Assembly: GCA_020628645.1 (NCBI GenBank)
Contig: JAHDES010000062.1
Span: 1-37,476, forward strand
Source: Saprospiraceae bacterium
GTDB taxonomy: Bacteria > Bacteroidota > Bacteroidia > Chitinophagales > Saprospiraceae
DNA length: 37,476 nt
Direction of reading: 5' to 3'
The translations under genes and the position numbers were made by a program. Below are positions 32,278 to 37,476 of this stretch, piece after piece; the stretch's first letter is position 1; each line of letters opens with the position of its first letter. The notes under the pieces are model-generated. The model searched no databases. It was not told where the DNA came from and worked only from the letters and a program-made list of their open reading frames with translations.

Positions 32278-32412
32278 TGGGTGGGCGAGCCGAAAAGATA
32301 TTGTTTGACCGGAGGGAGTTTATCTTTTCTAGCGTTTTTGCATACTTTCCCGCCTGCCAACCTTTTATATAATAGGAGTCGGGCAGGTTTGGCAATGTAA
32401 AAAGTATGAGCC
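32278..32412. other. Structured intergenic element between hsdS and hsdR
   Basis: Two nested inverted pairs: GAAAAGATA (32292-32300) with TATCTTTTC (32321-32329), and CATACTTT (32341-32348) with AAAGTATG (32401-32408). There are also GC-rich strings CCCGCCTGCC and CGGGCAGG, and GGGTGGGCGAGCCG against GAGCCCAGCCGGC at the outer edges. The GC-rich structured block stands out in AT-rich surroundings and looks like a dispersed repeat or a folded RNA. Apart from the hairpin at 32545-32580, I see nothing else in the 590-bp gap. Confidence 0.4.
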
Positions 32413-32544
32413 CAGCCGGCTTGAGGCGATAGTTAAGTTAATATTGAATATTCAAAGGATAAAAAACGAATAATCAATTGAAAACACATTAAAAATAATT
32501 ACTGTTCAGTAGAAAAGGAAACTTGATAAGGTTTATTAAAACCG

Positions 32545-32580
32545 CGAGGCTTGGTAACCATCTTGGGGTATCAAGCCTCG
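32545..32580. promoter_or_regulatory. Hairpin upstream of hsdR
   Basis: CGAGGCTTGGTA (32545-32556) pairs with TATCAAGCCTCG (32569-32580) at 11 of 12 positions with a 12-nt loop. It has no T-run, so it is not a typical terminator. It lies 118 bp before the hsdR start. Confidence 0.4.
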
Positions 32581-32697
32581 AAACTCCTTCTTCCTAATCG
32601 GGAAAGATGAGCGAAACTAAAGTACGCTCTAATCTAGAATATAGCAAGAATTTCACCAAAAAAGTGAAATTTAACATTCAAAAACAGCAGTTTAAGC

Positions 32698-35600
32698 ATG
32701 TATACACCATCATTTTTAGAAGACCATAGCTCCCAAATCCCTGCTTTACAGCTCCTCATCAACATGGGCTATACGTATGTCTCCCCAAGCCAAGCGATGG
32801 AATGGCGAGGTGGCAAGACTTCCACTGTATTCTTTGAAGCGATCTTAAAACAACAATTAAAACGCATCAATTCTATCCAGCGAAAGGGAAAGACCTATGC
32901 TTTTTCAGATAGCAATATTGGCGCAGCCATCAAAGCCGTCAAGGATCTGCCCCTACACGATGGATTCATCAATGCCAATGCCGCCCTATACGATTTATTG
33001 ACCCTCGGCAAATCCTTGGAGCAAAGCATTGATGGTGATAAAAAAAGCCATACGCTCCATTTTATTGATTGGGCAACTCCTGAAAATAACAGCTTTCATG
33101 TAACCGAAGAATACAGCGTTTTACGTACAGGACGTAGCGATCATTATCGCCCCGATTTGGTCTTGTTTATCAATGGCATTCCGATGGTGATTATAGAATG
33201 TAAAAGTTCCGCCTTGCAAGGTACGAAATCACCCAATGAAATGGCAGTTGAGCAGCATATTCGCAATTTTAGCAAAACGGGAATTCGTTCGCTTTATGTG
33301 TATTCCAATTTATTGATGAGTATTGCCACCGACGATGGGAGTTATGCCACTACAGGAACCAGCAAAGAGTTTTGGTCAAAATGGAAAGAACAATTCCTGA
33401 CCCAAGAAGCCGAGACGACCTATTGGAGCAGCCTGAAACAATTAAAAAATACACCCCTCAAAAAGGCACAAAAGGATGCGCTATTTTCCGAACGATTTAA
33501 ATATGTCCGCCATTATTTTGATTGCATCGAGCAAGAAGAACGTAGCCTTTGCAAACAAGACGAATTATTGTATAGTTTATGTAGCAAAACACGTCTATTA
33601 GATTTAATCCGAAATTTTACGATTTATGATGATGGCATCAAGAAAGTAGCGCGCTACCAACAATATTTTGTGGTCAACGAAACCATCAAGCGCGTTAGTC
33701 ATTATGATATAGGTGGAAAGCGAAAAGGAGGGGTGATTTGGCATACCCAAGGCAGTGGAAAATCCTTAACAATGGTGATGTTGGCGCAATTATTAGCCGC
33801 TTCCAAGTCCATCAAAAATCCAAAAATCATATTGGTAACAGATCGTATTGATTTAGACGATCAAATTTCCAGCACCTTTAAAAAGTGCCAAAAAGAAGTG
33901 GTACAAGCCAAAACAGGGGCGCATTTAGCCAGCTTGTTAAAAGATAGTGGTGATGCCATTATCACTACGATTATCAATAAATTTGAAGCTGCTGTTAAAC
34001 AATGTAAAGACCCTTTCGACTCCCCCGATATTTTTGTCTTGATTGATGAAGGACACCGTACGCAATATGGTAGCTTCAATGTAAGTATGCAGCGCGTATT
34101 CCCCAAAGCTTGCTTTATCGCCTTTACGGGAACACCTTTGATGAAAAAAGAAAAAAGTACCGCCCATAAATTTGGAGGCTATATTGGTAATGCCTATACC
34201 GTAAATGATGCTGTAGAAGATGGAGCGGTTGTACCACTTCTTTATGAAGGCAGACACAATTTAATTACCCTCAATGAAAAGCCGCTGAATCGCTTTTTTG
34301 ATAAACTATCCGAACCTTTAACTAAATATGGCAAAGCCGCCTTAAAAAAGAAATTCAATACCATTAATGAATTAAACAAAGCAGATCGAGTTGTTTATGA
34401 ACGTGCCTTAGATATTAGTGAACACTATGTCGATTTCTTCCAAACCCAAGGTGATACCTACAAACCCAAAGCGCAACTGGTCGCACCGACCATCAAGACG
34501 GCTTTATTGTATAAGCAATATTTAGACGAATTTGATATGGTGACTTCAGCGGTGGTCGTCACCCAATCCGATCAGCGCGAAGGTACGGAAGATGCCTATT
34601 ACAATGTCAATGAAGAAAAAGAGCGAGAGGATCGATATTTTACAGCGATGATTGATAAATATGGTAGTGTCAAAGAGTACGAAAAAAACATTATCAATCA
34701 ATTTAAAAAGCGCGACCATCCAGAGATTTTGATTGTGGTGGCAAAATTGCTAACGGGTTTTGATGCCCCCAATAATACGATATTGTATTTGTGTCGTTCG
34801 CTCAAAGAACACACCTTATTACAAGCAGTGGCACGCGTCAATCGCGTTTATCCAGGAAAAGATTATGGTTATATCATTGACTATTTTGGCAATTTAGAAA
34901 ATCTGGATACGGCTTTAACGACCTATTCAGGTTTAGAAGGATTTGAAGAAGAAGATTTGGATGGTTTATTGACCAATTTGAATGAAGAAATTAAGAAATT
35001 ACCAGAAGCACATTCTCAGCTTTGGGATATTTTTAAAACTTTAAAAGACAAACACCTAGAAGTAACGGCTTATGGCGAATATTTAGAACCAGCCAATATT
35101 CGAGATGAATTTTATGAAAAATTAAATGCCTTTGCGAAGCTATTGAAGATGGCATTGTCCTCTGTCGAATTTGTAAGCAATACTTCGGAAGAAAAAATCA
35201 AACAATATAAAAAAGATGCAAAATTCTTTTTAAAATTGCGCGTACATGTAAAACGCCGATACAATGATGATTTGTCCTACAAAGAATATGAACCACAGAT
35301 TCAAAAATTAATTAACAAACACATTTCCACAGAAGGAGAAATATTACAAATCACGGATTTAGTAAATATTTTCAATCAAGAAGAACGAGAAGCAGAAGTC
35401 GAAAAAATAACAGGCGCAGCCGCCAAAGCGGATCATATTGCGAGTAGAACGATCAAAGCGATTAATGTCAAAATGAAGGAGGATCCTGTTTATTACAAAA
35501 AACTTTCCGAACTCATTAAAGAAACGATTGAGGCATACCATCAAAAGCGAATAGACGAAGCGGAATTTTTAAGACAGGCAAAAGAATACGAAGAAAAATT

Positions 35601-35949
35601 CTTGCATGGCCGCTCAGAAGGTGCGCCAGAGGCATTAGCCAATAATGAGCTAGCACTCGCTTTTTACAACCAAAGTAAAACCATCTATGAAAATACAGCA
35701 TTATTAAAAACGCCTTTTCATATTGAAACGAGTTTGATGATGGATGAAACGATAAAAGCATACACACATTTAGACGGAAAAAGAGTAATTGACTGGCAGC
35801 GAAATGATGATATTATTGGAAAAATAAACATCGAAATTGGGGATAAACTGTATGAGCTCCTCCAAAAATATGAAGAAGATATCAACTGGGCTGCCATTGA
35901 TAATTTGATAGAAGCTTGTATGCAGATTGCAATTTACAAATACCAATAA
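32698..35949 (+). CDS. hsdR: Type I restriction endonuclease/translocase subunit
   Basis: A 1083-residue HsdR. The N-terminal nuclease domain has RPDLVLFINGIPMVIIECKS (about residues 150-169), the PD-(D/E)XK motif. The SF2 motor has Walker A WHTQGSGKSLT (about 347-357), DEGHR in place of DEAD (about 450-454), FTGTP (about 477-481) and a motif VI region with LLQAVARVNR (about 715-724). The C-terminal helical domain binds the methylase. It cuts unmethylated DNA after translocation. Length and motifs are normal, so the system looks functional. Confidence 0.95.
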   Translation: MYTPSFLEDHSSQIPALQLLINMGYTYVSPSQAMEWRGGKTSTVFFEAILKQQLKRINSIQRKGKTYAFSDSNIGAAIKAVKDLPLHDGFINANAALYDLLTLGKSLEQSIDGDKKSHTLHFIDWATPENNSFHVTEEYSVLRTGRSDHYRPDLVLFINGIPMVIIECKSSALQGTKSPNEMAVEQHIRNFSKTGIRSLYVYSNLLMSIATDDGSYATTGTSKEFWSKWKEQFLTQEAETTYWSSLKQLKNTPLKKAQKDALFSERFKYVRHYFDCIEQEERSLCKQDELLYSLCSKTRLLDLIRNFTIYDDGIKKVARYQQYFVVNETIKRVSHYDIGGKRKGGVIWHTQGSGKSLTMVMLAQLLAASKSIKNPKIILVTDRIDLDDQISSTFKKCQKEVVQAKTGAHLASLLKDSGDAIITTIINKFEAAVKQCKDPFDSPDIFVLIDEGHRTQYGSFNVSMQRVFPKACFIAFTGTPLMKKEKSTAHKFGGYIGNAYTVNDAVEDGAVVPLLYEGRHNLITLNEKPLNRFFDKLSEPLTKYGKAALKKKFNTINELNKADRVVYERALDISEHYVDFFQTQGDTYKPKAQLVAPTIKTALLYKQYLDEFDMVTSAVVVTQSDQREGTEDAYYNVNEEKEREDRYFTAMIDKYGSVKEYEKNIINQFKKRDHPEILIVVAKLLTGFDAPNNTILYLCRSLKEHTLLQAVARVNRVYPGKDYGYIIDYFGNLENLDTALTTYSGLEGFEEEDLDGLLTNLNEEIKKLPEAHSQLWDIFKTLKDKHLEVTAYGEYLEPANIRDEFYEKLNAFAKLLKMALSSVEFVSNTSEEKIKQYKKDAKFFLKLRVHVKRRYNDDLSYKEYEPQIQKLINKHISTEGEILQITDLVNIFNQEEREAEVEKITGAAAKADHIASRTIKAINVKMKEDPVYYKKLSELIKETIEAYHQKRIDEAEFLRQAKEYEEKFLHGRSEGAPEALANNELALAFYNQSKTIYENTALLKTPFHIETSLMMDETIKAYTHLDGKRVIDWQRNDDIIGKINIEIGDKLYELLQKYEEDINWAAIDNLIEACMQIAIYKYQ

Positions 35950-36042
35950 TTAAAACTACCTAATTATTTGGTCAATAACTGCTTAAAAAATTCACCAAAA
36001 AATCATGCGTAACTTCCTTGCAGTTAGTTACTTACTCTTTTT

Positions 36043-36807
36043 ATGATGAATGCAGTTATTCGACGAGCAAATAAGTTAGGCGACTTAGCATTTAATAGAA
36101 TGATAAAAGATACAATTGATTACGGTACTTCAACAATAGACTACACCCTCGAATATGCCAATCGAAGAACTTTAGGCATCAAAGTTTATCCTGATAAAAC
36201 CGTTCAAGTCATTGCACCGACGGATAGTGCTATGCCCTTGATCAAAGAGAAGATTTTATCCAAAGCCGCTTGGATTGTTAAGCAACAAAATTTCTTTTTA
36301 TCTTTTTTTCCAAAAACACCCCCTAGAAAATATGTAAGCGGTGAAACCCACCTCTATCTTGGACGGCAATATCGTTTAAAATTACACGAAGCAGCAAAAA
36401 AAAATGTAAAACTCTACAGTGGCTATATTCACGTATATACCCCTTCTAAAACGGATAAAAAACAGATTAAAAAACAGTTGCAGGAATGGTATGCCGCAAA
36501 AGCCGAAATACATTTTAAGCAATTATTTGAAGAAAATATATTTCGCTCCAAAGCTTTTTATTCAGATACACCCACGCTCCAACTACGCTGGCTGGAAAAA
36601 AGATGGGGAAGCTGTACGAAAAAAGGTCAAATTATTTTAAACATTGAACTAATTAAAGCCCCAAAAAAGTGTATTGAGTATGTCATTGTACATGAGCTTT
36701 GTCATCTTGCGCACTTTAATCATAGTCAGGCGTTTTATCAACTCCTTGAAAAAACATACCCCGATTGGAAAAAGACAAAGGATCGACTCGAACGATTAAT
36801 GGTATAA
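36043..36807 (+). CDS. YgjP-like (DUF45) zinc metallopeptidase
   Basis: A 254-residue protein of the YgjP/WLM group. The zinc motif VIVHELCHLAHFNHSQAFYQ is at about residues 207-226, with the third ligand in the NHS segment. RWGSCTKKGQIILN (about 186-199) is the conserved strand before it. Relatives frequently sit next to type I hsdR genes, and their role there is unknown. The N-terminal 30 residues are unusual, and a start at Met20 (MIKDTIDYG) is also possible. It lies 93 nt after hsdR, on the same strand. Confidence 0.85.
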   Translation: MMNAVIRRANKLGDLAFNRMIKDTIDYGTSTIDYTLEYANRRTLGIKVYPDKTVQVIAPTDSAMPLIKEKILSKAAWIVKQQNFFLSFFPKTPPRKYVSGETHLYLGRQYRLKLHEAAKKNVKLYSGYIHVYTPSKTDKKQIKKQLQEWYAAKAEIHFKQLFEENIFRSKAFYSDTPTLQLRWLEKRWGSCTKKGQIILNIELIKAPKKCIEYVIVHELCHLAHFNHSQAFYQLLEKTYPDWKKTKDRLERLMV

Positions 36808-36884
36808 GGAAATAGTGAAGTAATTAATATTCGAACCTCCCACATTATATCTCCGTAAGACTAAGTAATATAGCAATTCTCAAT

Positions 36885-37097
36885 ATGACGACGATACCCA
36901 ATAACCTTTATCAGCTTACGGCTTATCTACGCAACAATGATGCAAGCACCGCAGAAGGTGTACTCATTTATCCTACAGTTCAACAAGAATTAAATGCGAC
37001 GTATTCGATTGAAGGGCACAAAGTCACTTTTGCTACCATCAACCTCAACCAAAATTGGCAACAAATTCATCAAGATCTCTTCTCGATTATTCAATAA
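36885..37097 (+). pseudogene. C-terminal fragment of McrC-like restriction protein
   Basis: A 70-residue frame. NLYQLTAYLRNND, AEGVLIYPTVQQEL and ATINLNQNWQQIHQDLFSII follow the end of McrC proteins (DlYQxxaY, GxLlYP, xInLNQxWxxIxxdL). The nuclease and most of McrC are absent, and no mcrB is nearby. It is probably a remnant of a lost McrBC system. Expression as a free peptide cannot be excluded because it has an intact start and stop. Confidence 0.65.
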
Positions 37098-37115
37098 TCC
37101 TTCATTTATTCAAAT

Positions 37116-37476
37116 ATGCTTACCGAAAAACAACAAAAATTTCTAGATCTCCTTATTATACGCAAATGAATAAGTGATTTCGTAAATCACACCTTAGAAG
37201 TATAATGCCGCTTTGACAAAATCATAAATTATATACGAAAGGATTTTGTCAAAACGGTATTAGAGAACAATTGACCTTTGATCAACTTAGCCAAGAACTA
37301 GGACTAGCAAGAGAAGAGGTGTCTCTATGGTATGAAGAACTTCGACCACAACGGGAAGAATTGGCTAGAATTAGAACTATCTGGCGAGCCAAAAAATTAG
37401 AAAACACCATTTCCTTAAAAGATTTTTTCAAAAGGGTACACAAATTAATTGATCGATCATGTTTTTGTCGTATTTG
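37116..37476 (+). pseudogene. HTH-HNH nuclease gene split by an insertion
   Basis: The gene starts MLTEKQQKFLDLLI and is interrupted at 37159 by a 99-bp element. It resumes after it with RE, then QLTFDQLSQELGLAREEVSL, an HTH, then WYEELRPQREELARIRTIWR and FCR at the window edge. This is the layout of Bacteroidota HTH-plus-HNH proteins whose nuclease part begins CxxC. Removing the element and one TATTA gives CTT ATT AGA GAA, an unbroken frame. The rest of the nuclease lies outside the window. Confidence 0.75.
37159..37257 (+). repeat. MITE-like palindromic element, copy 2, with TATTA duplication
   Basis: A 99-bp non-coding element flanked by TATTA at 37154-37158 and 37258-37262. It contains the palindrome GTGATTTCGTAAATCAC and a long stem GCCGCTTTGACAAAATC / GATTTTGTCAAAACGG. 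It matches the element at 21656-21784 on the other strand. The duplication and the clean gene restoration show it is an insertion, probably mobilised by a transposase elsewhere. Confidence 0.8.

Overview
The window looks like a chromosome segment from a Bacteroidota species, most likely a Saprospiraceae/Saprospiria-type marine or environmental bacterium. The support is low GC, TAnnTTTG-type -7 promoter elements, a Bacteroidota-type SpeA / agmatinase / DHS-like polyamine gene trio, DUF6371- and DUF6266-like proteins, and Bacteroidota-style palindromic repeats. No rRNA, tRNA or CRISPR array was seen. The genus assignment is inference.

Layout. (1) 1-6.9 kb: right-hand part of an integrated mobile element whose left end lies outside the window. 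It carries a DUF5681-like protein, a VRR-NUC nuclease, a Toprim/DUF6371 primase-like protein, an SF3 helicase, two small HTH proteins, an unknown coiled-coil protein, and a tyrosine integrase broken by one missing G. (2) 6.9-18.2 kb: the most interesting part. It holds a two-component system with an intramembrane-type sensor, a DksA/TraR-like protein, a string of small ORFs and a candidate ncRNA, a secreted M14 amidohydrolase, and a divergent six-gene operon: ATP-grasp, arginine decarboxylase, agmatinase, DHS-like synthase, second ATP-grasp, cytoplasmic M14 hydrolase. Five promoters here share one architecture, TTCAGA-N5-TTCAGA-N9-(TAnn)TTTG, as expected for one OmpR-type regulator overlapping the -33 element. 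I infer a regulated pathway that makes, and can hydrolyse, an amino-acylated polyamine, possibly exported. It is analogous in logic to PmrAB-controlled surface polyamine in Pseudomonas, but the genes differ.

(3) 18.2-21.5 kb: two convergent paralogous archaeal-type ATPases with DUF234-like C-termini, each with a palindromic TTAGC-type operator upstream. (4) 21.5-25.7 kb: an uncharacterised minus-strand block with a DUF6266-like 569-aa protein, a matrixin-type metalloprotease with a palindromic repeat inserted in frame, two paralogous tiny proteins, a small membrane protein and a 101-aa protein. (5) 25.9-37.5 kb: a defence island. It holds a GIY-YIG plus PD-(D/E)XK nuclease pair, the ghost of one type I R-M system (first codons of hsdM, then a single-TRD HsdS with its own promoter), an HNH protein, a complete hsdM-hsdS-hsdR system with a YgjP-like metalloprotease, a C-terminal mcrC fragment, and an HTH-HNH gene split by a 99-bp MITE-like element flanked by a 5-bp target duplication. 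Removing the element and one copy of the duplication restores the reading frame exactly.
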